From Brachybacterium sp. P6-10-X1 (GTDB lineage: Bacteria; Actinomycetota; Actinomycetes; Actinomycetales; Dermabacteraceae), in contig NZ_CP017297.1 in NCBI RefSeq assembly GCF_001969445.1, positions 1,054,001 through 1,118,000 of the forward strand: a DNA stretch of 64,000 nt, in the 5' to 3' direction. The notes under the pieces are model-generated. The model saw nothing but the letters and a program-made list of their open reading frames with translations, searched no databases and had not been told where the DNA came from. Position 1 is the stretch's first letter. Each line of letters opens with the position of its first letter. A program made the position numbers and the translations under genes. Below, piece after piece: positions 36,641 to 44,431 of the stretch.

Positions 36641-37401
36641 GGGAGCACCTCCTCCCGTACCGGGGCGGACAGCAGCAGACCCGGGCGGGCGACCTCCCCG
36701 AGCACGATGACTGCCGGGCTGCGGACACCCGCGGTCCGGGCGGCCCCGACCAGCTGCCCGAGGGTGGATCGCGTGGTGCGCTGCCGGTCGCTGTGCCCGT
36801 TCTCGATGATCGCCGTCGGTCGCGACGGCGGGACCCCGTGGGTCAGGGCCGCGGCCACCAGGCGCGGCAGGCCGCCGACCCCCATCAGCACCACCGTGGT
36901 CGTGGTGTCGTCGACGAGCGCGGCGAGGGTCGCGGCCGTCGGCTCGCCCTGCCCGTGCACCACGTGCACCGAGGCCGCCGTGCCGCGATGGGTCAGGGGG
37001 ATGCCCGCGGCCTCCGGAACGGCGACGGCGCTGGTGACCCCGGGAACGATCTCGACCGGGATCCCGGCGGCGACGCAGGCCGCGTACTCCTCGCCGCCGC
37101 GACCGAACACGACCGGGTCCCCGCCCTTGAGCCGCACCACCCTCCGCCCGGCGAGGGCATGGTCGATCAGCGCAGCGGTGATCTCCTGCTGCGGGACCGG
37201 ATGGTGGCCGGGCTGCTTGCCCACGTCGATCACGTCGGCGCACCAGCAGAGTTCGGCGAGCGCCTCGGCACCGGGGCCGAGCCGATCGGCGACCACCACG
37301 TCGGCCTCGCGCAGCAGGCGTTCGGCGCGCACCGTGAGAAGGTCGAGCGGGCCGGGTCCGCCCCCGACGAGCGCCACGGCACCGGGACGCGGGCCGCTCA
37401 T
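36637..37401 (-). CDS. cobA: Uroporphyrinogen-III C-methyltransferase
   Basis: The 254-residue SAM-dependent methyltransferase starts VALVGGGPGPLDLLT and carries VVRLKGGDPVVFGRGGEE near residue 88 and VPGVTSAVAVPEAAGIPLTHRG near 125. It methylates uroporphyrinogen III twice to give precorrin-2, the first committed step to siroheme. It lacks the fused dehydrogenase/chelatase part of CysG. The chelatase is the separate CbiX gene, and no dehydrogenase gene is in the operon. The ATG overlaps the NirD stop by 4 bp. Confidence 0.93.
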   Translation of the reverse strand: MSGPRPGAVALVGGGPGPLDLLTVRAERLLREADVVVADRLGPGAEALAELCWCADVIDVGKQPGHHPVPQQEITAALIDHALAGRRVVRLKGGDPVVFGRGGEEYAACVAAGIPVEIVPGVTSAVAVPEAAGIPLTHRGTAASVHVVHGQGEPTAATLAALVDDTTTTVVLMGVGGLPRLVAAALTHGVPPSRPTAIIENGHSDRQRTTRSTLGQLVGAARTAGVRSPAVIVLGEVARPGLLLSAPVREEVLP

Positions 37402-37778
37402 GACGGCCTCCCCCACAGCAGCTGCACCTGACCGTCGACGGCGCGGGCCTGCCAGGTGCGCAGTCGGGCGGGTTCCTTGCCCCGCGTGTCGAGGCAGGTG
37501 CCGGTGCGCAGGTCGAAGACCTGCTTGTGCATCGGGGAGGAGAGAGTCGGGACGTCCCCGCGACTGCCGACGATGCCGCGGGAGAGCACGTAGGCGTCGC
37601 TGTAGGGATCCCTGTTGCAGGTCGCGCGGATGGTGCCGTCGGCGAGCAGGAACAGGGCGATCTGCGCGCGATCGACGAGGGCCGCCCGTCCCCGCTCGAC
37701 CTCGAGGTCGTGGAGCGTGCACACGCTCCGCCAGCTCAGACGGGGGCTCGTCGTCGACTCGAGCGCCTGCGTGGTCAT
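37398..37778 (-). CDS. nirD: Nitrite reductase [NAD(P)H] small subunit NirD
   Basis: The 126-residue protein has the NirD Rieske-like fold without the usual full set of cluster ligands, as expected for the family. It includes WRSVCTLHDLEVERG, ALFLLADGTIRATCNRDPYSDAYVLSRGIVG and SPMHKQVFDLRTGTCLDT. It supports NirB in cytoplasmic nitrite reduction. It lies between nirB and cobA, each overlapping by 4 bp. Confidence 0.92.
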   Translation of the reverse strand: MTTQALESTTSPRLSWRSVCTLHDLEVERGRAALVDRAQIALFLLADGTIRATCNRDPYSDAYVLSRGIVGSRGDVPTLSSPMHKQVFDLRTGTCLDTRGKEPARLRTWQARAVDGQVQLLWGRPS

Positions 37779-40333
37779 CGTCGAACCTCCAGTCGGGTGC
37801 CTGCGATCAGGACCTCCCCCGAGCGTCTTTCCTCGCTGCTGGCCGGCCGGGGCTGTCCGCGCTCGAGGGTGTAGGCGAGCGAGGGGTCAGGGGTGTCGGG
37901 AGCGTTGACGAAGGAGTGGAACCGTCGCAGCTTCTCGGGATCCGCGAGGGTCGCCGCCCATTCGTCCTCGTAGTCGGCCACGTGCCGTTCCATGGCGGCG
38001 TCGAGGTCGGCGCACAGCCCCAGGGAGTCCTCGAGCACCACCTCGCGCAGCCCGTCGATGCCGCCGTCGAGGGCCTCCAGCCAGGGCGCGGTGCGCTGGA
38101 GCGCGTCGGCGGTGCGGATGTAGTACAGGAAGAAGCGGTCGATGGTGCGCACCAACGCTTCGTCGTCGAGTCCCTCGGCGAAGAGCTGCCCATGGCGCGG
38201 GGTCGCTCCGCCATTGCCGCCGATGTACAGGTTCCAGCCCTGGGCGGTGGCGATGATGCCGGCGTCCTTGCTGCGGGCCTCCGCGCATTCGCGGGCGCAA
38301 CCGGAGACCCCGAGCTTGAGCTTGTGCGGGGCACGCAGCCCTCGGTAGCGCAGCTCGAGCCGGACGGCCATGGCGGTCGAGTCGAGCACGCCGTAACGGC
38401 ACCAGGCCTTCCCCACGCAGGACTTCACGGTCCGCAGTGACTTGCCGTAGGCCTGTCCGGACTCGAAGCCGGCGTCCACCAGTCGCTGCCAGATCACCGG
38501 AAGCTCCTCGAGCCGGGCGCCGAACAGGTCGATGCGCTGGCCACCGGTGAGCTTCGAGTAGAGCCCGAAATCACGGGCGATCTCCCCGATCACGATGAGA
38601 CCCTCGGGGGTGACTTCGCCACCGGGCATCCGCGGGACCACCGAGTAGGTGCCGTCCTTCTGCATGTTCGCCATCACGTGGTCGTTGGTGTCCTGCAGCG
38701 TCGCGTTCTCCCCGTCCAGCACATGGGCGGGGGCGAGGGTGGCCAGGATGCTGGCGAGCACGGGTTTGCAGGTGTTGCAGCCGCGCCCGCTGCCGAAGCG
38801 CTCGATGACCGCGCTGAAGGTGGTCAGCCCCGAGACCAGAACCGCGTCGTAGAGCTGACGGCGCGAGAGGTCGAAGTGCTCGCACAGTCCGGTCGAGACG
38901 GGACGACCCATCCCCATGAGCTCCGCGCCGACCATCGTCGTCAGCGCCTCGACGCAGGAGCCGCAGGTGGCGCCTGCCCGGGTGCAGGCGGTGACCCCGG
39001 CGGCGTCCTCACAGCCCTCCTCGTGGACGGCCTGCCGGATGCGTCCGGCGCTCACCCCCGCGCAGGAGCAGACGATCGCCTCGTCGGGTAGGTCTCCGCC
39101 CGGTGCCCCCGTGACGCCCTCGGGCAGCAGGTAGGCGGCGGGGTCCGCCCCGAGGGGACGCCCGATCAGCGGGCGCAGCGACCCGTAGGCGGAGGTGTCG
39201 CCCACGAGCATGCCGCCCAGCAGGGTGCCGGCGTCGTCGGAGAGAACGAGCTTCTTGTGCACACCGGCCACGGGATCGGCGTAGACGACGTCGAGGGCGT
39301 CCTCGGTCGTGGCGAAGGCGTCCCCGAAGCTGGCCACCTCCACCCCGGAGAGCTTGAGCTGTGTGGAGAGGTCGTAGCCGGAGAAGGTCGCCCCGCCGTC
39401 CAGGAGTCGATCCGTGACGACCTCGGCCATGGCGTACCCGGGGGCGACCAGTCCTACGCAGCGTCCCGCGAAGCTCGCGACCTCGCCGATGGCACTGATC
39501 GCCGGATCGACGGTGCGACAGCCGGCGTCGATCTCGACCCCTCCCCGTGCGGCGCAGGGAAGGTCGGCGGCGCGGGCGAGCTCGTCGCGGGGCCGCACGC
39601 CGACGGTGAAGACGACCAGGTCGGCGGGCGCGCCGGTGCCGTCGGCGAACTCGATGCCGGCGACCGCCCCGTCATCCCCGGCGGTGAGGCGGGAGGTGAG
39701 GGTGCCGGTGCGGACCGTGAGGCCGCGTTGCTCGATGAGGCGGCGGAGGGCCTGGCCCGCCGGCAGGTCGAGCTGGGCGGACATGAGCCGGTCCCCCGAC
39801 TGGACGACGGTGACCTCGGCCCCCAGCTTCTGCAGGGCGCCGGCCGCCTCGAGCCCGAGCAGCCCGCCGCCGATGACGTACGCCCGCGGTGGCCCACCGT
39901 GCCCGGCGCTCTCGAGGTGGCCCCGCAGGCGCCGGACGTCCTCGAGAGTGCGGTACACGAAAGCCCCGGGGAGGTCGGCGCCCTCGAGCGGAGGGCGACT
40001 CGCGGAGGAGCCGGTCGCGAGCACCAGGTGGTCGTAGTCGATCCGTTCACCGCTGTGGGTGAGGACCTGCCTCCTGTCCCGGTCGATGCCGGCCGCGCCG
40101 TCGGCCGGGGAGAAGCGCACCCGCGGGTCCTCGAGGACGCCGCGCTGAAGGGTCATCGCCTCGGAATCACCGCCGTCGAAGAAGCGGCTGAGTCCGACAC
40201 GGTCGTAGGGGTGACAGCCCTCCTCCCCCAGGACGGTCAGGTGGAGCTCGGCCCCGGTGCGGGCCAGCAGGGACTCGGCAAAACGGTGGGCGACCATTCC
40301 GGCACCGACCACCACGATCCGTCGGACGCTCAT
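37775..40333 (-). CDS. nirB: Nitrite reductase [NAD(P)H] large subunit NirB
   Basis: The 852-residue enzyme reduces nitrite to ammonium with NAD(P)H. In order it has an FAD/NAD-binding reductase (residues 1-400, VVVGAGMVAHRF and YVIGGGLLGLEAAG), then BFD-like cysteine sites near 419 (CSCAG) and a second set near 520 (GCNTCKP). Ferredoxin-like halves follow, and the siroheme/4Fe-4S ligands are C-x5-C near 637 (CVGKAWC) and C-x3-C near 678 (CARECAEA). The start overlaps the nitrite channel stop by 4 bp. Length is normal for the family (about 840-860). Confidence 0.96.
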   Translation of the reverse strand: MSVRRIVVVGAGMVAHRFAESLLARTGAELHLTVLGEEGCHPYDRVGLSRFFDGGDSEAMTLQRGVLEDPRVRFSPADGAAGIDRDRRQVLTHSGERIDYDHLVLATGSSASRPPLEGADLPGAFVYRTLEDVRRLRGHLESAGHGGPPRAYVIGGGLLGLEAAGALQKLGAEVTVVQSGDRLMSAQLDLPAGQALRRLIEQRGLTVRTGTLTSRLTAGDDGAVAGIEFADGTGAPADLVVFTVGVRPRDELARAADLPCAARGGVEIDAGCRTVDPAISAIGEVASFAGRCVGLVAPGYAMAEVVTDRLLDGGATFSGYDLSTQLKLSGVEVASFGDAFATTEDALDVVYADPVAGVHKKLVLSDDAGTLLGGMLVGDTSAYGSLRPLIGRPLGADPAAYLLPEGVTGAPGGDLPDEAIVCSCAGVSAGRIRQAVHEEGCEDAAGVTACTRAGATCGSCVEALTTMVGAELMGMGRPVSTGLCEHFDLSRRQLYDAVLVSGLTTFSAVIERFGSGRGCNTCKPVLASILATLAPAHVLDGENATLQDTNDHVMANMQKDGTYSVVPRMPGGEVTPEGLIVIGEIARDFGLYSKLTGGQRIDLFGARLEELPVIWQRLVDAGFESGQAYGKSLRTVKSCVGKAWCRYGVLDSTAMAVRLELRYRGLRAPHKLKLGVSGCARECAEARSKDAGIIATAQGWNLYIGGNGGATPRHGQLFAEGLDDEALVRTIDRFFLYYIRTADALQRTAPWLEALDGGIDGLREVVLEDSLGLCADLDAAMERHVADYEDEWAATLADPEKLRRFHSFVNAPDTPDPSLAYTLERGQPRPASSEERRSGEVLIAGTRLEVRR

Positions 40334-41208
40334 CGCACGGCCACCAGGGACTCGGACGCGGCGACCGGCTCCGGCGTGGTGGCGGGGCCGGTCGGGGGAG
40401 CCGGACCGGTCGACGGGGCCGGTCGGTGGTGGGTGATGTACAGGGCCAGCCCCACGAAGACGATCCCGCCGACGAGATTGCCGAGCACGGTCGGGATCTC
40501 GTTCCACAGCAGGTAGTCCGTCAGCGTGAAATCCGCGCCGAGCAGCAGGCCGGCGGGGAACAGGAACATGTTCACCACGGAGTGCTCGAAGCCCATGTAG
40601 AAGAAGAGCGTCACCGGCATCCACATGGCGACGGCCTTGCCGAGCAGGTTGTCGGACATCATCGCGGCGATGACCCCGGTGGAGACCATCACGTTGCACA
40701 GCACGGCCCGGACGAACAGCGTCAGCATGCCGGCGGCGCCGTGCTCGGCGTAGCCGACCGTGCGACCGTGCCCGATCTCGCGGATCTCGAGTCCGACGGC
40801 GCTGGGCTCGGCGCTGAAGGCGTAGGTGAAGCACACTGTCATCACCAGGGCGACGGCGACGGCCCCGAGGAGGTTGCCGAGGAACACCAGCGCCCACAGG
40901 CGCAGGATGCGACGGATGCTCGCGCCCGGCCGACGGGCGATCAGCGCCAGCGGAGCCAGGGTGAACACGCCCGTGAGCAGGTCGTACCCGAGCAGGTACA
41001 GCAGGATGAATCCGATCGGGAAGAGCACCGCGCCGAGCAGTGCCTCCCCGGTCTGGACGGTGACGGTGACCGCGAACGCCGCCCCGAGAGTGAGCAGCGC
41101 ACCGCCCATCGCTGCGCGGAGCACGGCGTCCCGGGCGGACAGCCCGAGCTTGCCGGCTCCGGCGTCGATCATCCGCGTGACGAGGTCAGCGGGCTTGACG
41201 TAGGACAT
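40330..41208 (-). CDS. Formate/nitrite transporter family channel
   Basis: The 292-residue protein has six membrane segments and FNT-family motifs: an early AALLTLGAAFAVTV-type helix, LLGYDLLTGVF and the C-terminal WNEIPTVLGNLVGGIVFVGL. It heads an operon with nirB and nirD, so nitrite uptake is the likely role. The ATG at 41208 has AGGAG 6 nt upstream. The C-terminal tail is Pro/Thr-rich (about 30 residues). Confidence 0.92.
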   Translation of the reverse strand: MSYVKPADLVTRMIDAGAGKLGLSARDAVLRAAMGGALLTLGAAFAVTVTVQTGEALLGAVLFPIGFILLYLLGYDLLTGVFTLAPLALIARRPGASIRRILRLWALVFLGNLLGAVAVALVMTVCFTYAFSAEPSAVGLEIREIGHGRTVGYAEHGAAGMLTLFVRAVLCNVMVSTGVIAAMMSDNLLGKAVAMWMPVTLFFYMGFEHSVVNMFLFPAGLLLGADFTLTDYLLWNEIPTVLGNLVGGIVFVGLALYITHHRPAPSTGPAPPTGPATTPEPVAASESLVAVR

Positions 41209-41270
41209 GGGCACTCCTGGGGTCTCGGGGATCCGACAGGTCCCGCGATCGAGCTGCGGGAGCGTCGCCA

Positions 41271-41329
41271 ACCTAGGATGGGCGCCCAGGATCCCCCAGG
41301 CCACGACGTCGCCGTGACCATCCTGTGAC
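41271..41329 (-). promoter_or_regulatory. Promoter region of the nitrite operon with phased direct repeats
   Basis: A minus-strand -10 hexamer TAGGTT lies at 41276-41271. Upstream of it (41303-41329) the minus strand carries GTCAC-n6-GTCAC-n6-GTCGT, i.e. half-sites exactly 11 bp apart. Phased direct repeats are the style of OmpR/GlnR-type nitrogen regulators. The exact GlnR consensus is not met, so the regulator is not certain. Confidence 0.45.
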
Positions 41330-41356
41330 CTGACGTCTCAGGGACGGGCGGAGGGG

Positions 41357-42340
41357 TCAGTCCGTCGGACGCACCAGGCGGTCGTGGCCCGACTCCTCCA
41401 GCTCCGCGATATCGGAGTGGGCCTTGAGGAAGGCGGAGAAGGTGCGGAACCCCAGGGCCTTCTCGCTGAACGAGGGGTCCATGCGGCGCATGTGCGACTT
41501 CACGGCGGAGCTGTGCAACCACTCGCTGTCGCCGCGCCCGCCCAGCTGCAGAGCGCGCTGGAGCAGTCGGGTGGCCGCCTCCCCGGGATCCTCGGCGATC
41601 TCTTCGTCGTCGGCTACGTCGAGCGTCTCGTCGGCCGCCTCGTCGGCGTTCTCGGTGACGTCGGAGGGCCCGGACCCTCCGCCACTGGAGCGTGAGCCTC
41701 TGCCCCGCCGGCGACCGTCCGAGTCCTCCGTGCCCTGCACGCGCCGGGACCGGGTGGCTGCTGCCGGCTCGGGGCGCTCGATGCCGGGGAGGTTGTCATA
41801 GGACTCGAACTCGTCGCAGGCCGCGGCCAGGGACTTCGCCGTCGAGCCCGCGACCCCGATGCCGATCACGTAGCGACCCAGGCGTCGGCAGCGTTGGGCG
41901 AGCGGCACGTAGTCGGAGTCCCCGCCGACGATCACCACGTGGGTGAGGTCGGGGATGCGGAACATGTCTTCGACGGTGTCGACGGCCAGGCGGATGTCCG
42001 CCCCGTTCTTCGCGTAGGCGGCGGCGGGGAAGAGCTGGACCAGGTCCACGGCGCGGGCGACGAGCTGCGAGCGGTAGTCGGCGTTGACGGGCGCGGACCA
42101 GTCGGCGTAGGCGCGGGTGAGCATGAGGGACCCGAAGGAGGCGGCGTAGTCGATCACCGCGCCGACGTCGACCGTCGCGGCGGCGAGGCGTTCGGCGACC
42201 CCGGGGGCCGATGGGTCGTCGGTGATCTTCTGGCGGTCCCGGCTGTAGGCGTTTCGTCCGTGCACGCGGTCGTACCAGGACATGACGATGTTGTCGAAGT
42301 CGAGGTAGACGGCGACGCGGGGATCGGTGGGTTCAGCCAT
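41357..42340 (-). CDS. NYN-domain protein with C-terminal OST-HTH/LOTUS domain
   Basis: The 327-residue protein starts with a NYN (LabA/DUF88) domain (residues about 1-165) with the acidic metal-binding positions: VAVYLDFDN at the start, GADIRLAVDTVEDM and VIVGGDSDYVPLAQR. These are PIN-like RNases. An Arg/Ser/acidic linker (about 170-250) leads to a LOTUS-type winged helix (about 255-327, LHSSAVKSHMRRMDPSFSEKALGFRTFSAFL), an RNA-binding module. The combination suggests a targeted RNase. No toxin partner is adjacent. The ATG at 42340 was chosen because the protein opens directly into the domain. Confidence 0.88.
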   Translation of the reverse strand: MAEPTDPRVAVYLDFDNIVMSWYDRVHGRNAYSRDRQKITDDPSAPGVAERLAAATVDVGAVIDYAASFGSLMLTRAYADWSAPVNADYRSQLVARAVDLVQLFPAAAYAKNGADIRLAVDTVEDMFRIPDLTHVVIVGGDSDYVPLAQRCRRLGRYVIGIGVAGSTAKSLAAACDEFESYDNLPGIERPEPAAATRSRRVQGTEDSDGRRRGRGSRSSGGGSGPSDVTENADEAADETLDVADDEEIAEDPGEAATRLLQRALQLGGRGDSEWLHSSAVKSHMRRMDPSFSEKALGFRTFSAFLKAHSDIAELEESGHDRLVRPTD

Positions 42341-42428
42341 GGCACCAGTCTGCCCCCGCGAGCGGACGTGATGACAGAGCGCCGGTGGTGCGGGTGTCGG
42401 ACCGGGCGGTGGTGCGGGTGCGTCGGGC

Positions 42429-42563
42429 ATGGTCGCAGGTGGATCCCCGGTCCCGCCGCGGATGGCACGCTCCCTCGCGGGCGCCGAGAACACCTGGTAC
42501 CGCGTGCTCACCGATCCCGGCACCGGCGCCGTCCTGCCCTTCCGGGCCGTGGGACCCGGATGA
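42429..42563 (+). pseudogene. Possible remnant of a DUF222/HNH endonuclease-type gene
   Basis: Forty-four codons end with ENTWYRVLTDPGTGAVLPFRAVGPG and a stop. The WYRVLTDPGTGAV core resembles the linker before the HNH domain in the abundant actinobacterial DUF222/13E12 proteins. No other part of such a protein is here. It may be a leftover or a short hypothetical. The rest of the gap 42341-42632 is empty as far as I can see. Confidence 0.3.
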
Positions 42564-42632
42564 TCCCCCCTCCGTTCTGATCGATGCCACCCGACCCCGG
42601 GGCGCTCCTGCGCGCTCCGGGGCACGGGGGTG

Positions 42633-42971
42633 TCAGCGGCGCTGGATCTGCAGCGATCGGCGGCGGCGGTGCACCGTAAGGTACTCGAGCCCCGATTCCC
42701 CGGCGCGGAATCCGCGCACCGTGCGACGGGGCAGGAGCGCGACGTCCCCGGACCGCAGGGGTTCCTCGGCGCCCTCGGTCACCAGGGTCCCGCCACCGCG
42801 GACCACATGGATCAGCGTGTCCACCTCGGCGCCGACATGGGGATCGATCTCGTCCCCGGCGGGCAGGCGGATCAGGTTCGAATCCAGCTCGCGCTCCGGC
42901 TCCGCGATGGACCACACGGCACCGCGACGCGGCTGCTCGGGCAGGTCGGAGGTGTTGGTCAGGACAGGCAT
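42633..42971 (-). CDS. Small cupin-domain protein
   Basis: The 112-residue protein has the cupin pattern: LPAGDEIDPHVGAEVDTLIHVVRGGGTLVTEG corresponds to motif 1, and LLPRRTVRGFRAGESGLEYLTVH to motif 2. The first motif keeps PHVGAE, but the second has few histidines, so a metal may be bound weakly or not at all. The fold is sure and the function unknown. It lies alone, divergent from the membrane protein at 43070. Confidence 0.8.
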   Translation of the reverse strand: MPVLTNTSDLPEQPRRGAVWSIAEPERELDSNLIRLPAGDEIDPHVGAEVDTLIHVVRGGGTLVTEGAEEPLRSGDVALLPRRTVRGFRAGESGLEYLTVHRRRRSLQIQRR

Positions 42972-43069
42972 GTCGTCGGCTCCCGGGTCTCGATGTCGCC
43001 TCCGAACGTACCCGCTCCGAGACCCCGGTCCGATGTGGCAGCACCCCTCGGACTCCTAGCGTCAGGGAC

Positions 43070-43513
43070 ATGACCACGAAGCCTCTGCCCCTCCTCGCCC
43101 TCCTCGCCCTCGCCCTGCTCGGCGTTCCCCGGGTGGTGCTGCACGATCTCGATCTCATCCACGAGGGCACCGGCCTCAACGCCGTGTTCGTCGCCGTCCC
43201 GCTGCTGGTCTGGATCGGGGTCGTGGTGTGGCGCCGACCGCCCCGCCCCTTCCTGACCCTCCTCGCCGTCGGGGTGATCCATGGAATCCTGCTCGCCGTG
43301 ACGCATCAGCTGCTGTGGACCGTCTCGTTCGGGGACTCACCTCCCCGTCTCGGCGGGAATCTCGCGGACCTCTCGCCCGTCGTGCAGGCGGTGATCACGC
43401 GCTCCTTCGCCGTGATCTCGAGCCTGGTGACGGGCACCGTCCTCGGCGCGCTCACGGGGCTGGTCGCGTGGGCGCTGTCGCCACGGCGACGAGCTCCGCG
43501 GCCGGCCCGGTGA
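43070..43513 (+). CDS. Small membrane protein of unknown function
   Basis: The 147-residue protein has about four hydrophobic segments (residues about 6-24, 36-54, 62-82, 112-135) and a basic tail. TAGCGT ends 7 nt before the ATG, so it may be leaderless, although AGGGA also lies just upstream. Its 3' end overlaps the convergent LysR gene by 62 bp. No family recognised. Confidence 0.7.
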   Translation: MTTKPLPLLALLALALLGVPRVVLHDLDLIHEGTGLNAVFVAVPLLVWIGVVVWRRPPRPFLTLLAVGVIHGILLAVTHQLLWTVSFGDSPPRLGGNLADLSPVVQAVITRSFAVISSLVTGTVLGALTGLVAWALSPRRRAPRPAR

Positions 43514-44360
43514 GGCGCCGCGGCCCCGTCCACACCGCGGTCAGGGGCCGACGCAGCCGCTCCCCCTGGACCGGCACCCGGTACAGCTGCCCCGTCTCCA
43601 GCAGGGATCGGACGACCAGCATGCTCAGCACGGCGGGGCCCGCCCCGGAGCTGACCGCCACCCGTACCGCCGCGTTGCTGCCGAGCTCCTGGACCGGCGC
43701 GGTGCGGGCGGCCGACGGCACCAGCTCCTCGAAGGCGTCCCGCGTCCCCGACCCGCCCTCCCGCACCACCAGAGGCGTCGCGGCCAGCTCCTCGAGGCCG
43801 ATCGGCTCCTCACGGCTCGCCCAGGGATGGTGCGGGGCGACCACCACCACAAGCTCGTCCTCGCGCAGGTCACCGGCATGCACCCAGCGCGGCACATGCG
43901 GAGTCTCGATGAATCCCAGCTGCAGCTGCCCGCTGCGGACCTGCTCGAGGACCTGGGTCGAATTCAGCACCCGCAGATCCACCCGCACCCGCGCACTGGT
44001 GCGCCGCAGCTCGGTGAGCCAGGCCGGCATGAGGTGCTCCGCGATCGTCATGCTCGCCCCGACCTGCAGCTCGAGCGTGTCCTCGTCACGGCTGTGGCGC
44101 AGCCAGCCGGTGAAGTCGCCAGCGGCTTCCAGCAGCTCACGGGCGTGGGCAGCATAGAGCAGGCCGGCCGAGGTCGGGCGCGCTCCGCGCGGATGACGAT
44201 CCAGCAGGGCTATCCCCGCCTGGGCCTCCAGCTGCGCGATCATGCGGCTCGCGTTCGGCTGGTACCTGCCCAGACGACGCGCACCGGCCCCGAGCCCGCC
44301 CTCGTCGACGACCGCGACGAACAGGGCGAGCGCCGACAGGTTCGGAAGCTCATCAGGCAT
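43452..44360 (-). CDS. LysR-family transcriptional regulator
   Basis: The 302-residue protein has an N-terminal winged helix (LSALALFVAVVDEGGLGAGARRLG.. QPNASRMIAQLEAQAGIALLDRHPRGARPTSAG) and the periplasmic-binding-like co-inducer domain (about 90-295). It is divergent from a YeiH-type exporter gene, a common LysR pairing, so it probably regulates that gene. TATCAT lies 6 nt before the ATG on the minus strand, suggesting a leaderless start, and the region is inside a 21-bp palindrome. Confidence 0.92.
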   Translation of the reverse strand: MPDELPNLSALALFVAVVDEGGLGAGARRLGRYQPNASRMIAQLEAQAGIALLDRHPRGARPTSAGLLYAAHARELLEAAGDFTGWLRHSRDEDTLELQVGASMTIAEHLMPAWLTELRRTSARVRVDLRVLNSTQVLEQVRSGQLQLGFIETPHVPRWVHAGDLREDELVVVVAPHHPWASREEPIGLEELAATPLVVREGGSGTRDAFEELVPSAARTAPVQELGSNAAVRVAVSSGAGPAVLSMLVVRSLLETGQLYRVPVQGERLRRPLTAVWTGPRRLTGPAAELVAVATAPTRPAP

Positions 44361-44376
44361 ATAGGAATGATATGCC
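44356..44376. promoter_or_regulatory. LysR-type operator
   Basis: GGCATAT-N7-ATATGCC is a 21-bp inverted repeat that contains the T-N11-A pattern of LysR binding sites. It overlaps the LysR start codon and its -10, in the gap to the YeiH gene. The symmetry is perfect over 7 bp per arm. Confidence 0.6.
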
Positions 44377-44431
44377 CTGGTCCGAATCTGCCGTCTACCG
44401 GGCCAGGACCCTCGGTGACAGGGTTCCCTTC

